Assembly: GCF_019145355.1 (NCBI RefSeq)
Contig: NZ_JAHSTY010000002.1
Location: 310,001-374,000, forward strand
DNA length: 64,000 bases
Origin: Pseudomonas azadiae
GTDB taxonomy: Bacteria; Pseudomonadota; Gammaproteobacteria; Pseudomonadales; Pseudomonadaceae
Direction of reading: 5' to 3'
This document shows, piece by piece, positions 1 to 9,747 of this stretch. A program made the position numbers and the translations under genes. The notes below the pieces were generated by a model. That model was not told where the DNA came from, searched no databases, and was given only the letters and a program-made list of their open reading frames with translations. Each line of letters starts with the position of its first letter. The first letter of the stretch is position 1.

Positions 1-1321
1 GCAGCGACTGCATCCAGCTCAAGCCTTCGAGTTGATACGGGCGCAAGGTCGCGTTCAACCCTTCGGGCGCCACGCAGGTGAAGTCTTTGATATCCCGCAG
101 GCGCTGGGCGAAGTTGCGGATCTTTTCGCCGCCTTCCCATTGCAGCGGCAGGTCTTCCAGCGGGTTCAGGCGAATCGCATCGGCCTTGGCCAGGCGCAAG
201 GTGGTTGTGCCGGGCTCTTGCAGGTAGAACTCGCCCAAGGTAGCCAGCACCGGTTTCAGGCGTCCGTAAGGCAGCGCGACTTGCAGTGGGCCATGGCCGC
301 CGTTGGGCAGGCCAGGGATGTTCACCAGGATCAGTTCATCATCGCGGCGCCGCGCCAGTTTCTCCGGGTTGAGGATCTCGGTGTGGGAGCGCATCAGGTT
401 CAGCAGAATCGGCAGCAGGCTCAGGCGCTCACCGTTGACGATGATCCCCAGTTCCAGGTCGAACCAATCGCGCTCCGGGCCTTCGTCGACGGTGGCGTAC
501 CAATCGTCGACGGGGCTCAGGTCGAAGCCGAAATCTTCTTCGATCTGCAGCTCCCAACCCTCGGCCCGCAAGGTGGGCAGGGCGTTGAGGGTGAAATTGA
601 GCCAGGCGCTGTCATTGACCAATTCGAACAGCTCGCCGGCGCTTTCCGGCAAGGCCTTGCTCTGGCGCGTGGCGATCTTGAAACCGAGCAGGCGCAGTTG
701 TTCGCGATACGGCTGCTCAAGCTCGGGATGGCGCTTGATGCGCAGGCTCTGGGTGTCCTGGCGCACGATGATGTCGGCGTTTTTCTGCCCGCTGACATAG
801 TTGCCCAGGTAGTTGAACGACAACGCCGCGCGATGCTGGATATAGCGCTGCATCTTGCCGTTGCGCGGTTCAAAGGCGCTGAATTCGACGCTGGCCAACC
901 ACAGGCGTGGCACGGGCAGCACGTCCTCCATGACCACCTGCGGCAGCACCGGGCGGTTTTCCAGCACGGCCTGGAGTTTTCCCAGCAGCTCGGCATCCTG
1001 GGCGGCGGCCGGGTAGGCCAGGGTTTCCTGGACCTTGAGCAGCACCGCCGCGATATGTTTGCAGTTGGTGTGCACCGGGCAGGTACAGCGGCTGTCCACC
1101 AGGATCAGCATGCCCTTGGCCGATTCGCGCAGCGAGATGGTCTGCCGGTAGACGTTGCCGCCCGAGCCTTCGCAGCTGGCGGTGATGGTGCTGTCGCCGG
1201 ACTCGACGATGCGCACCCGGTTCTCCAGGGCATACCGCCGCCCGCGCTCAAGGCTCTGCTCTTTGAAGCGATTGGCCCACGAAGGGGCCAGGGGTTTGGT
1301 CAGCGACGACGTCAGGGGCAT
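1..1321 (-). CDS. SNF2-family helicase with SWIM zinc finger (5' part, cut by window edge)
   Basis: The first 440 residues are present; the gene continues beyond position 1. A SWIM zinc finger is visible near the N-terminus: Cys79, Cys81, Cys87 and His89 in CTCPVHTNCKH. The last residues in view, LRPYQLEGLSWMQSL, are the usual entry to a SNF2 ATPase core, which would lie outside the window. The ATG lies 9 bp after the csiV stop on the same strand, so mfd, csiV and this gene probably form one operon. By family, such proteins are DNA-dependent ATPases that remodel or translocate on DNA; the exact role is not known from the sequence. Confidence 0.85.
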   Translation of the reverse strand, partial: MPLTSSLTKPLAPSWANRFKEQSLERGRRYALENRVRIVESGDSTITASCEGSGGNVYRQTISLRESAKGMLILVDSRCTCPVHTNCKHIAAVLLKVQETLAYPAAAQDAELLGKLQAVLENRPVLPQVVMEDVLPVPRLWLASVEFSAFEPRNGKMQRYIQHRAALSFNYLGNYVSGQKNADIIVRQDTQSLRIKRHPELEQPYREQLRLLGFKIATRQSKALPESAGELFELVNDSAWLNFTLNALPTLRAEGWELQIEEDFGFDLSPVDDWYATVDEGPERDWFDLELGIIVNGERLSLLPILLNLMRSHTEILNPEKLARRRDDELILVNIPGLPNGGHGPLQVALPYGRLKPVLATLGEFYLQEPGTTTLRLAKADAIRLNPLEDLPLQWEGGEKIRNFAQRLRDIKDFTCVAPEGLNATLRPYQLEGLSWMQSL

Positions 1322-1330
1322 GGCGCGGGA

Positions 1331-1897
1331 TCAGTCCTGCAGGTCGGGCGGTGGTGCGCTGGGTGGCTTGGCGGTCAACGAGGTGATCTTGATCAGCAGC
1401 GCCAGGTGGCCGCCGTCCAGGTAGTTGAGTTGATTGTTCTTGGTGCGCACGTCTTTCTGGGCCAGGTGTTCGCTGGCGATCACGCTGCCGTTGCCGTCGA
1501 ACTGGTTGATCCAGAAGTCCGCATCGATGTCGGTGAAGCGGCCCAATTGCAGGTTCAAGACGCCTTCGATGGGGAACTGCCCGAACTGCTCCTGGCCGTC
1601 AGTAATCGCCAGCTTCACCGGTTGCTCGCCGAGGTTCTGCTCCCACGCCTTGTGCAGCAGCACCGTGTAGGTGGAATCGGCGCGCAGCTTGTCGACAATG
1701 TTGGAAAGGCGCGGCGGGCTCAGTTTATCGCCCAGGCGCACCGCCCCGGTGTCCCAGTCTTCCGGCGCGGCGCGGCTGTTGATCACAGGCTCGGCGTTCT
1801 GGCGCACCAGGATCATCTCCACCTGGTACGGGCTGTCGGCGAACGCCGCAGGTGCCGCTACCACCAACAACAGGCTCAACATGCGGAACAGGCGCAT
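1331..1897 (-). CDS. csiV: CsiV family protein
   Basis: A 188-residue secreted protein. It starts MRLFRMLSLLLVVAAPAAFADSP, a typical signal peptide with likely cleavage after AFA, followed by SPYQVEMILVRQ, the opening of CsiV proteins. CsiV is known as a periplasmic peptidoglycan-binding protein whose gene lies next to mfd in gamma-proteobacteria. An upstream in-frame TTG overlaps the mfd stop, but the ATG at 1897 is preceded by GAAGGA and begins directly with the signal peptide, so it was chosen. It lies between mfd and the helicase gene on the same strand. Confidence 0.82.
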   Translation of the reverse strand: MRLFRMLSLLLVVAAPAAFADSPYQVEMILVRQNAEPVINSRAAPEDWDTGAVRLGDKLSPPRLSNIVDKLRADSTYTVLLHKAWEQNLGEQPVKLAITDGQEQFGQFPIEGVLNLQLGRFTDIDADFWINQFDGNGSVIASEHLAQKDVRTKNNQLNYLDGGHLALLIKITSLTAKPPSAPPPDLQD

Positions 1898-1908
1898 CGG
1901 GGCGTCCT

Positions 1909-4900
1909 TCAAGCAGATTTCGGGATGAGGCGCTCGAACAGCGCCTCCAAGGTATTAAAGCGTTCTTCGGCACGTTCCATCGGCACCATGAACTTGAACA
2001 GCGTAGCGCCTTCGAACTTGTAGCGGTTGGGTTGGCCCTGGATCAGCTTGATCAGCACCAGCGGGTCCACCGGCGTCTGCGCTTCGAACTCGATACGCCC
2101 GCCCTGCGGCCCGGCGTCGACCTTCTTGATGCCCAGTTGCTCGGCCTGCAGTTTGAGCAGGGTCAGGCGCACCAGGTTCTTGGTCGGCTCCGGCAGCAGG
2201 CCGAAGCGGTCGATCATTTCCACTTGCAGGTCCTTGAGGCCTTCTTCGTCCGTGGCCGAGGCGATGCGCTTGTACAGGATCAGCCGCGCGTGCACATCCG
2301 GCAGGTAGTCTTCGGGGATCAAGGCCGGCAAGCGCAGGTTGATTTCCGGACCGCCGCCGAGCGGTTGATCCAGGTTCGGCTGTTCACCCTTGCGGATGGC
2401 TTTGACCGCGCGTTCGAGCATTTCCATATACAGCGTGAAACCCACCGCCTGGATCTGCCCGCTCTGGCCGTCGCCCAGCAGTTCGCCGGCGCCACGGATT
2501 TCCAGGTCGTTGGTGGCCAGCACAAAACCTGCGCCCAGGTCTTGGGTATTGGCGATGGCTTCCAGGCGCTTTTCCGCGTCGGAGGTAATCTGTTGCCGTG
2601 GCGGCGTCAGCAGATAGGCGTAGGCCTGGTGGTGACTGCGCCCGACCCGGCCACGCAGCTGATGCAGTTGGGCCAGGCCGAACTTGTCGGCACGCTCGAT
2701 GATGATGGTGTTGGCGCTCGGCACGTCGATGCCGGTCTCGATGATGGTCGAGGCGATCAGCACGTTGAAGCGCTTGTGGTAGAAGTCGCTCATCACCTGT
2801 TCGAGTTCGCGCTCGCGCATTTGCCCGTGGCCGATGGCGATACGCGCTTCAGGCACCAGTTCGGCGAGGTCGGCGGCGCATTTTTCGATGGTCTTGACGT
2901 CGTTGTGCAGGTAGTACACCTGGCCGCCGCGCAGCAGTTCACGCAGCAATGCTTCCTTGACCGTGCTTTTGTTCTGCTCCATCACGAAGGTGCGCACCGA
3001 CAAGCGCCGCGCCGGCGGCGTGGCGATGATCGACAGGTCGCGCATGCCCGACACGGCCATGTTCAACGTGCGCGGGATCGGGGTGGCGGTCAGCGTCAGG
3101 ATGTCGACTTCGCTGCGCAGGTTCTTCAGCTGTTCTTTTTGACGCACGCCGAAGCGGTGTTCTTCGTCGATGATCACCAGGCCCAGGTTCTTGATCTTCA
3201 CATCGTCCGACAACAGCTTGTGCGTGCCGATGACGATATCGATCTTGCCTTCTGCCAGGTCGGCGACGGCGGCGTTCACTTCCTTGGCGGACTTGAAGCG
3301 GCTCATCACTTCCACGCTCACCGGCCAGTCGGCAAAGCGGTCGCGGAAGCTGTTGTAGTGCTGCTGGGCGAGCAGGGTGGTCGGCACCAGGATTGCCACT
3401 TGCTTGCCGCCATGCACCGCGATGAAAGCGGCACGCATCGCCACTTCGGTCTTGCCGAAGCCCACGTCGCCGCAGACCAGGCGGTCCATCGGCTTGGGCG
3501 CGAGCATGTCGGCGCGTACGGCTTCGATGGTGGTTTGCTGGTCCGGGGTTTCTTCGAAGGCGAAGCCGGCGCTGAAGGTGGCGTAGTCGGCTTTCGGGTC
3601 AGCGAACGCATACCCTTCGCGTGCTGCGCGGCGGGCATAGATGTCGAGCAATTCGGCGGCCACGTCGCGCACCTGTTCGGCGGCCTTGCGCTTGGCTTTC
3701 TGCCAGGTCTCGGAGCCCAGGCGGTGCAACGGCGCCAGGGCGTCATCGCTGCCGGTGTAGCGGGCGATCAGGTGCAGGCTGGCCACCGGCACGTAGAGCT
3801 TGGCGCCCTCGGCGTATTCCATGGTGAGGAATTCGGCCGCCTGGTTGTCGATCTCCAGGGTCTGCAGGCCCAGGTAGCGGCCCACGCCATGGTCGATATG
3901 CACCACCGGTGCGCCTTCGCGCAGTTCGGTGAGGTTCTTGATCACGGCGTCGTTGTTGGCGTCGGCGCGTTTTTCGCGGCGCCGTCGTTGCATCACGCGT
4001 TGGCCGAACAGCGGGCTCTCGGCGATCAACGCCAGGGCCGGGTCGTCCAGCAGCAGGCCTTCATCGAGCGGTGCGATGGTGATTGCCAGGCGTTCCTTGC
4101 TTTTTACAAAATCCGGCCAACTGTCGACGGTCTTCGGTCGCAGCTTCAGGCGTTCGAGCAGTTCCAACAGCACTTCGCGACGACCGGCGGATTCGGCGGT
4201 AAACAGCACGCGGCCGGGGAAGTCAGCGAGAAAGTTGGACAGCGCTTCCAGGGGTTGCGTGGCTTTGGCCTGGATCGCCAGGTCCGGCAGCGTTTGCGCG
4301 GGGAAGCGCTCGCGGCCGCCGCCTGCGTCCACGTCCTGCTGGCTGGCGACCACGCGCGGCCAGTTTTTCAGGCGCGCGAAGCAATCTTCCACCGGCAGGA
4401 ACAGCTCGGCCGGCGGCAATAAAGGACGGGACGGATCGACGCGGCGCTCTTCATAGCGGTTACGCACGTCGTTCCAGAAGTTTTCCGCCGCCTGTTCGAT
4501 GCCCGGCAGCGAGAACACTTGGGTGTCCTGGGGCAGGTAGTCGAACAGGGTAGAGGTTTCGTCGAAGAACAGCGGCAGGTAGTACTCGATACCGGCCGGT
4601 GTAATCCCGCTGCTCAGGTCCTGAAAGATCGGGCAGCGGCGGAAGTCCACGTCGAAGCGCTCGCGAAAGCGCGCCTTGAAGCGCGTGACCGCGTCTTTTT
4701 GCAGCGGGAATTCACGGGCCGGCAGCAGCTTGATCGACTCCACCTTGTCGATGGAGCGCTGGTTTTCCGGGTCGAAGGTGCGCAGGGTCTCGATTTCGTC
4801 ATCGAACAGGTCGATGCGGTAGGGCAGTTTGCTGCCCATCGGGAACAAATCGATCAGCGCGCCGCGTACTGCGAACTCGCCGTGCTCGTACACCGTATCG

Positions 4901-5358
4901 ACGCAGCGGTAGCCGCTGGCTTCCAGGCGCGTGCGCATCTGCTCCACATCGAGCTTCTGGCCGATGTCCAGCACCAGGCTGCTGCCCAGCAGGAACTTGG
5001 TCGGCGCCAGGCGATGCAACGCCGTGGTGATCGGCACCACCAGCACGCCGTGGGCCAGTTCCGGCAAGCGGTACAGGCTGGCGATGCGCTGGGAAATGAT
5101 GTCCTGGTGCGGCGAGAACAGGTCGTAGGGCAGGGTTTCCCAGTCGGGGAAATGCAGCACCGGCAAATCGGGGGCGAAGAAGCTCAGCTCCTGCTCCAAC
5201 CGCTCGGCACTTTGGCTGTCGGCGGTGAGCAGCAGGGTAAAGCGCTTGGCTGCGCTGGCAGCCTCGGCGATGGCCAGGCTCAGGGCGGCACCGGGCAGAT
5301 TGCCCCAATGCTGTTTACCTGCCGCGGCAGGGAGTAGCGGTAGACGCAGAACGGGCAC
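1909..5358 (-). CDS. mfd: Transcription-repair coupling factor Mfd
   Basis: A 1149-residue protein of full family length. Mfd removes RNA polymerase stalled at DNA lesions and recruits UvrA. The order of domains fits: an N-terminal UvrB-like module, an RNA polymerase-interaction region near residues 480-550 (VHIDHGVGRYLGLQTLE), RecG-like motor domains with Walker A in CGDVGFGKTE and the DEEH box in VIIDEEHRFGV, the QLRGRVGRS motif, and a C-terminal TRCF domain. The start is GTG (CAC at 5356-5358 on the plus strand). It is transcribed divergently from gap across 355 bp and is followed closely by csiV. Confidence 0.97.
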   Translation of the reverse strand: MPVLRLPLLPAAAGKQHWGNLPGAALSLAIAEAASAAKRFTLLLTADSQSAERLEQELSFFAPDLPVLHFPDWETLPYDLFSPHQDIISQRIASLYRLPELAHGVLVVPITTALHRLAPTKFLLGSSLVLDIGQKLDVEQMRTRLEASGYRCVDTVYEHGEFAVRGALIDLFPMGSKLPYRIDLFDDEIETLRTFDPENQRSIDKVESIKLLPAREFPLQKDAVTRFKARFRERFDVDFRRCPIFQDLSSGITPAGIEYYLPLFFDETSTLFDYLPQDTQVFSLPGIEQAAENFWNDVRNRYEERRVDPSRPLLPPAELFLPVEDCFARLKNWPRVVASQQDVDAGGGRERFPAQTLPDLAIQAKATQPLEALSNFLADFPGRVLFTAESAGRREVLLELLERLKLRPKTVDSWPDFVKSKERLAITIAPLDEGLLLDDPALALIAESPLFGQRVMQRRRREKRADANNDAVIKNLTELREGAPVVHIDHGVGRYLGLQTLEIDNQAAEFLTMEYAEGAKLYVPVASLHLIARYTGSDDALAPLHRLGSETWQKAKRKAAEQVRDVAAELLDIYARRAAREGYAFADPKADYATFSAGFAFEETPDQQTTIEAVRADMLAPKPMDRLVCGDVGFGKTEVAMRAAFIAVHGGKQVAILVPTTLLAQQHYNSFRDRFADWPVSVEVMSRFKSAKEVNAAVADLAEGKIDIVIGTHKLLSDDVKIKNLGLVIIDEEHRFGVRQKEQLKNLRSEVDILTLTATPIPRTLNMAVSGMRDLSIIATPPARRLSVRTFVMEQNKSTVKEALLRELLRGGQVYYLHNDVKTIEKCAADLAELVPEARIAIGHGQMRERELEQVMSDFYHKRFNVLIASTIIETGIDVPSANTIIIERADKFGLAQLHQLRGRVGRSHHQAYAYLLTPPRQQITSDAEKRLEAIANTQDLGAGFVLATNDLEIRGAGELLGDGQSGQIQAVGFTLYMEMLERAVKAIRKGEQPNLDQPLGGGPEINLRLPALIPEDYLPDVHARLILYKRIASATDEEGLKDLQVEMIDRFGLLPEPTKNLVRLTLLKLQAEQLGIKKVDAGPQGGRIEFEAQTPVDPLVLIKLIQGQPNRYKFEGATLFKFMVPMERAEERFNTLEALFERLIPKSA

Positions 5359-5713
5359 GGAAGGTTGAGCTCCAAGCGTTGCGACAAAGTCGGTAATTGT
5401 AACGGCCAGAGGTGCCGCCTGTCAGTTTCTGACTGAGCCTATTACGGTTTGCAGGAAATGTAGTGGCTAAGACAAACAAAGGCGCGTTTTGACTCAATAT
5501 GTAGTGCCAAAAGACGCGATTGTTTTGGAGGGTTACAGACAAGTTGGCCGGCTCGCTGAATTGATGGCCTTCTGGAGCCCGCGTATTTGCTGGGCTGTAG
5601 CGGGGTGGTATTTTTTGGCAAGGGCTTTTTGTTGGCCGTTGCGCATTGCTCAACCGGCAGTCGGACGACATAATGTAGCCCCTTTTTTCAGCCCCTACAT
5701 GTGGAAGGTTACC
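5359..5713. other. Divergent intergenic region between mfd and gap
   Basis: 355 bp with no convincing gene. It must hold the promoters of mfd (leftward) and gap (rightward). An open frame runs upstream of gap from 5489 but shows no protein-family features. TTGACT at 5489-5494 could be a -35 box, yet no well-placed -10 box is clear. Confidence 0.4.
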
Positions 5714-7162
5714 GTGACTCAGAAGCCCGACCAGTGTCTTGGTGAATGGATCGACCGTGAAGCACTCGCAGAAGCGATGATCCCGCTCATCGGTCAGCTG
5801 TACCGCAATAACAATGTGGTGAGCTCGATCTATGGCCGCAGCCTGATCAACCAGTCCGTCATCGCGATTCTCAAAGCGCACCGCTTTGCGCGTCACCGTT
5901 CCGCCGACGACAGCGAACTCTCCGTCCACGAAACATTCCCCCTGCTCAAAGCCATGAGCGAGCTCAAGCTCGGCGCGGCTTCGGTCGACCTGGGCAAGCT
6001 GGCCTATAAATTCCGCCAGGAAGGCGCCGGCCGCAGCGCCGAGCAGTTCGTGCGCGAAGAGATGGCCGATGTGGTTGGCCAGCAAAACGCCGCCGCCCGT
6101 AAGGGCACTGACGTGGTCCTGTACGGTTTCGGTCGTATCGGCCGCCTGCTGGCGCGCATCCTGATCGAAAAAACCGGCGGCGGCGACGGCCTGCGCCTGC
6201 GTGCCATCGTGGTGCGCAAAGGCGCCGAGAACGACCTGACCAAGCGCGCGAGCCTGCTGCGCCGCGACTCGGTACACGGTCCGTTCAACGGCACCATCGT
6301 CATCGACGAAGAAAACAACACCATTACCGCCAACGGTAACCTGATCCAGGTGATCTACGCGAAGAACCCGTCCGAGGTGGATTACACCCAGTACGGCATC
6401 AAGGACGCCCTGCTGGTGGACAACACCGGTGTATGGCGTGACGCCGAAGGCCTGGGCCAGCACCTGGCCTGCCCGGGTGTCGACCGCGTTGTCCTGACGG
6501 CGCCTGGCAAGGGCAAGCTCAAGAACATCGTGCACGGCATCAACCACGGTGAAATCACCGCTGACGACAAGATCGTGTCCGCCGCATCCTGCACCACCAA
6601 CGCCATCGTGCCGGTGCTCAAGGCTGTGAATGACAAGTTCGGCATCATCAACGGCCACGTCGAAACCGTTCACTCGTACACCAACGACCAGAACCTGATC
6701 GACAACTTCCACAAGGGCGACCGCCGTGGTCGCAGCGCCGCGTTGAACATGGTGATCACCGAGACCGGTGCCGCCACCGCTGCCGCCAAGGCCCTGCCTG
6801 AGCTGGCCGGCAAGCTCACCGGCAACGCGATCCGTGTGCCGACGCCGAACGTGTCGATGGCCATTCTCAACCTGAACCTTGAGACAGCCGCCACCCGTGA
6901 AGAGATGAACGAGTACCTGCGCTATATGGCGCTGCACTCCGATCTGCACAAGCAGATCGACTTCGTCAATTCCCAGGAAGTGGTGTCCACCGACTTCGTG
7001 GGCTCGCGCCACGCCGGTGTGGTGGACGCCGAGGCGACCATCAGCCAGGACAACCGCGTTGTGCTGTACGTGTGGTACGACAACGAGTTCGGCTACAGCT
7101 GCCAGGTGGTGCGGGTGATGGAAGACATGGCTGGGGTCAACCCGCCGGCGTTTCCGCGCTAA
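5714..7162 (+). CDS. gap: Glyceraldehyde-3-phosphate dehydrogenase, long Pseudomonas type
   Basis: A 482-residue GAPDH interconverting glyceraldehyde 3-phosphate and 1,3-bisphosphoglycerate with NAD(P). About 120 N-terminal residues (TQKPDQCLGEWIDREALAEAM...) precede the Rossmann fold, which begins at VVLYGFGRIGRLLARILIEK; this extended form is typical of Pseudomonas. The catalytic cysteine is in SAASCTTNAIVPV, and the C-terminal WYDNEFGYSCQ motif is intact. A GTG at 5714 has GGAAGG five bases upstream and is preferred; an ATG at 5699 (487 residues) is the alternative but lacks a ribosome site. A strong terminator follows the stop, so it is probably monocistronic. Confidence 0.93.
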   Translation: MTQKPDQCLGEWIDREALAEAMIPLIGQLYRNNNVVSSIYGRSLINQSVIAILKAHRFARHRSADDSELSVHETFPLLKAMSELKLGAASVDLGKLAYKFRQEGAGRSAEQFVREEMADVVGQQNAAARKGTDVVLYGFGRIGRLLARILIEKTGGGDGLRLRAIVVRKGAENDLTKRASLLRRDSVHGPFNGTIVIDEENNTITANGNLIQVIYAKNPSEVDYTQYGIKDALLVDNTGVWRDAEGLGQHLACPGVDRVVLTAPGKGKLKNIVHGINHGEITADDKIVSAASCTTNAIVPVLKAVNDKFGIINGHVETVHSYTNDQNLIDNFHKGDRRGRSAALNMVITETGAATAAAKALPELAGKLTGNAIRVPTPNVSMAILNLNLETAATREEMNEYLRYMALHSDLHKQIDFVNSQEVVSTDFVGSRHAGVVDAEATISQDNRVVLYVWYDNEFGYSCQVVRVMEDMAGVNPPAFPR

Positions 7163-7180
7163 GTATCAGTGGTAAATGAG

Positions 7181-7207
7181 AAAGCCCCGACTGGTTCGGG
7201 GCTTTTT
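7181..7207 (+). terminator. Intrinsic terminator of gap
   Basis: A perfect 10-bp stem, AAAGCCCCGA at 7181-7190 with TCGGGGCTTT at 7196-7205, around a CTGGT loop and ending in a T run. It starts 18 bp after the gap stop. Confidence 0.9.
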
Positions 7208-7243
7208 CATGACTGCAAGGTTTGTGTTGTCTGGAAGGGCCTC

Positions 7244-7324
7244 TTCGCAGGCAAGCCAGCTCCCACATTTGATTGCATTTGTTCAGGGGGACGCGGTCGA
7301 ATGTGGGAGCGGGCTTGCCCGCGC
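7244..7324. repeat. REP pair (REPIN-like)
   Basis: Two REP units in inverted orientation. The left is read as GCAGGCAAGCCAGCTCCCAC and the right as GTGGGAGCGGGCTTGCCCGC, with a roughly 35-bp spacer. They sit in the 382-bp gap between gap and sthA, which holds nothing else recognisable apart from the gap terminator. Confidence 0.85.
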
Positions 7325-7544
7325 AGGCGGTGGTGCAGTCGATGCATAGGTGACTGTCGCACCTATTTCCAGCAGGATGGACTGGCCTGCGACGCGACCA
7401 AGGGTTAATGTGCGCGGCGTTGAGCTTTATATAGACTGTGCCCCGGTTCACACACTTGAGCCAAATTGTCCTTCATGCCCGCTGGCCGCGGCATGATTTA
7501 GCCCGGCGTCCTACCGTACGCCTGGCCTGTTTTGAGGAGTACGC

Positions 7545-8939
7545 ATGGCTGTCTACAACTACGACGTGGTGGTACTGGGTTCCGGCCCGGCGGGAGAAGG
7601 CGCGGCGATGAATGCCGCCAAGGCGGGGCGTAAGGTGGCGATGGTCGATAGCCGTCGCCAGGTCGGCGGTAACTGCACCCACTTGGGTACCATCCCGTCC
7701 AAGGCTTTGCGTCACTCGGTGCGCCAGATCATGCAGTTCAACACCAACCCGATGTTTCGGGCCATTGGCGAGCCGCGCTGGTTCTCGTTCCCGGACGTGT
7801 TGAAAAGCGCCGAAAAAGTCATCTCCAAGCAAGTGGCGTCGCGTACCGGTTACTACGCCCGTAACCGCGTCGACCTGTTCTTCGGCACCGGCAGCTTCGC
7901 CGACGAGCAAACCATCGAGGTGGTCTGCCCCAACGGCGTGGTCGAGAAGCTGGTGGCCAAGCACATCATCATCGCCACCGGTTCGCGCCCGTATCGCCCG
8001 GCGGACATCGATTTCCACCACCCGCGCATCTACGATAGCGACACCATCCTGAGCCTGGGCCATACCCCGCGCAAACTGATCATCTATGGCGCCGGCGTGA
8101 TCGGCTGTGAATACGCCTCGATCTTCAGCGGCCTGGGCGTACTGGTGGAACTGGTGGATAACCGCGACCAGTTGCTGAGCTTCCTCGACTCGGAAATCTC
8201 CCAGGCGTTGAGCTACCACTTCAGCAACAACAACATCACCGTGCGTCACAACGAGGAGTACGAGCGGGTTGAAGGCCTGGACAACGGCGTGATCCTGCAC
8301 CTCAAGTCCGGCAAGAAGATCAAGGCCGACGCCTTGCTGTGGTGCAACGGCCGTACCGGCAACACCGACAAGCTGGGCATGGAGAACATCGGGGTCAAGG
8401 TCAACAGCCGTGGCCAGATCGAAGTGGACGAGAACTACCGCACTTGCGTTGCGAACATCTACGGCGCCGGCGACGTGATCGGCTGGCCGAGCCTGGCCAG
8501 CGCCGCCCATGACCAGGGCCGTTCTGCGGCCGGCAGCATCATCGACAACGGCAGCTGGCGCTACGTGAACGACGTGCCGACCGGGATCTACACCATTCCC
8601 GAGATCAGCTCGATCGGCAAGAACGAGAACGAACTGACCAAGGCCAAGGTGCCTTACGAAGTGGGCAAGGCGTTCTTCAAGAGCATGGCGCGTGCGCAGA
8701 TCGCCGGCGAGCCGCAAGGCATGCTGAAGATCCTGTTCCACCGCGAAACCCTGGAAGTGCTCGGCGTGCATTGCTTCGGCTACCAGGCCTCGGAGATCGT
8801 GCACATCGGCCAGGCGATCATGAACCAGCCGGGTGAACTCAATACGCTCAAGTATTTCGTCAACACCACGTTCAACTACCCGACCATGGCTGAAGCCTAT
8901 CGGGTAGCGGCCTACGACGGCCTCAACCGGCTTTTTTGA
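7545..8939 (+). CDS. sthA: Soluble pyridine nucleotide transhydrogenase
   Basis: A 464-residue cytosolic FAD enzyme that moves hydride between NADPH and NAD. It has an N-terminal FAD site ([17 protein letters not shown]), a central NAD(P) site ([19 protein letters not shown]), and a C-terminal dimerisation domain ending [13 protein letters not shown]. The region that holds the redox cysteine pair in lipoamide dehydrogenases reads [11 protein letters not shown] here: only the first Cys remains and the second is Thr. This is the known hallmark separating SthA from disulfide oxidoreductases. The ribosome site is GAGGAG. It converges on the glycerophosphodiesterase gene. Confidence 0.96.
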   Translation: MAVYNYDVVVLGSGPAGEGAAMNAAKAGRKVAMVDSRRQVGGNCTHLGTIPSKALRHSVRQIMQFNTNPMFRAIGEPRWFSFPDVLKSAEKVISKQVASRTGYYARNRVDLFFGTGSFADEQTIEVVCPNGVVEKLVAKHIIIATGSRPYRPADIDFHHPRIYDSDTILSLGHTPRKLIIYGAGVIGCEYASIFSGLGVLVELVDNRDQLLSFLDSEISQALSYHFSNNNITVRHNEEYERVEGLDNGVILHLKSGKKIKADALLWCNGRTGNTDKLGMENIGVKVNSRGQIEVDENYRTCVANIYGAGDVIGWPSLASAAHDQGRSAAGSIIDNGSWRYVNDVPTGIYTIPEISSIGKNENELTKAKVPYEVGKAFFKSMARAQIAGEPQGMLKILFHRETLEVLGVHCFGYQASEIVHIGQAIMNQPGELNTLKYFVNTTFNYPTMAEAYRVAAYDGLNRLF

Positions 8940-8945
8940 GCGGCT

Positions 8946-8970
8946 CCGGCCGGTGGCCTGAGCCGGCCGG
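8946..8970. other. GC-rich hairpin between convergent sthA and phosphodiesterase genes
   Basis: Two copies of CCGGCCGG (8946-8953 and 8963-8970) can form an 8-bp stem over a 9-base loop. There is no T run on either side, so it may be a weak terminator or 3'-end stabiliser rather than a classic intrinsic terminator. Confidence 0.35.
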
Positions 8971-8981
8971 GGAGACCGATT

Positions 8982-9704
8982 TCAGTAATTCCCGAGGGTG
9001 GCAGTGGCCAAACCGGGAAAGTCTGTAATCAGGCTATCTACGCCAAAGTCGGCGAGCCTGCGCATCAGCGCAGGTTCGTTGACGGTCCACACGGACACGT
9101 GCAAACCCTGGCGCTGGGCTTTTTGCAGGCGCTCGGGGGTGCACAACGTCCAGTTCAACGCCAGGTACTCACAGCCATAGTTCTGCGCGACCTTCAACGG
9201 GTCGAGCCAGGCATATTCGGCGACCAGGCCACGTGACAGGTCGGGGGTGAGTTCAATTGCCGCTTTCAGCACTTCCCGCGAACTTGAGGTGACGGTGACT
9301 TTGTCCATCAGGCCAAAGCGCACGGCCATCTCGCGGATCGCCAGTACGGTGGTGGCGGCGCGGGTGCGCGAGGCGCTTTTGACTTCCAGTTGCCAGTGAT
9401 CGAAGTCGCATTTTTCGAACAACTCCTCCAGGCGCGGGATCGGGCAGGGCTGGACCCAGCCGGGGCCGCCCTTGCGTGCGTCCATCTTGGTCAGGTCCGC
9501 CGCCGAGTACTCGACGACTTTGCCGCGCCGGTCGGCGGTGCGCTTGAGGGTCGGGTCGTGAATGACCATCAGCTCGCCGTCCATGGACAAGTGCAGGTCC
9601 AGTTCGCAACGGCGTACACCGTGCTTGAGGCACTCCTGGAAGCTGGTCAGGGTGTTTTCCGGTGCTTCGCCTTTGGCACCGCGGTGGCCGTAGATCAGGG
9701 TCAC
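8982..9704 (-). CDS. Cytosolic glycerophosphodiester phosphodiesterase (UgpQ/GlpQ type)
   Basis: A 240-residue enzyme that hydrolyses glycerophosphodiesters to glycerol 3-phosphate and an alcohol. The GDPD fold is clear: IYGHRGAKGEAPENT at the N-terminus (catalytic His and metal site), CELDLHLSMDGELMVIHD (metal-binding Glu and Asp, second catalytic His), and a barrel closing with LHVSVWTVNEPALMRRLADFGVDSLITDFP. No signal peptide is seen, which fits the cytosolic UgpQ type. The GTG start at 9704 has AGGAG upstream; longer in-frame extensions are less likely. The PilZ gene lies upstream on the same strand with a 43-bp gap. Confidence 0.9.
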   Translation of the reverse strand: MTLIYGHRGAKGEAPENTLTSFQECLKHGVRRCELDLHLSMDGELMVIHDPTLKRTADRRGKVVEYSAADLTKMDARKGGPGWVQPCPIPRLEELFEKCDFDHWQLEVKSASRTRAATTVLAIREMAVRFGLMDKVTVTSSSREVLKAAIELTPDLSRGLVAEYAWLDPLKVAQNYGCEYLALNWTLCTPERLQKAQRQGLHVSVWTVNEPALMRRLADFGVDSLITDFPGLATATLGNY

Positions 9705-9747
9705 AGTTGCTCCTATGCGCCAGGTCGTCTGGCGGGGTGATACGAAT

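Noticed and set aside
7545..8939. sthA considered as a dihydrolipoamide dehydrogenase
   Set aside because: The second redox Cys is replaced by Thr ([11 protein letters not shown]), which fits the transhydrogenase and not a disulfide reductase.
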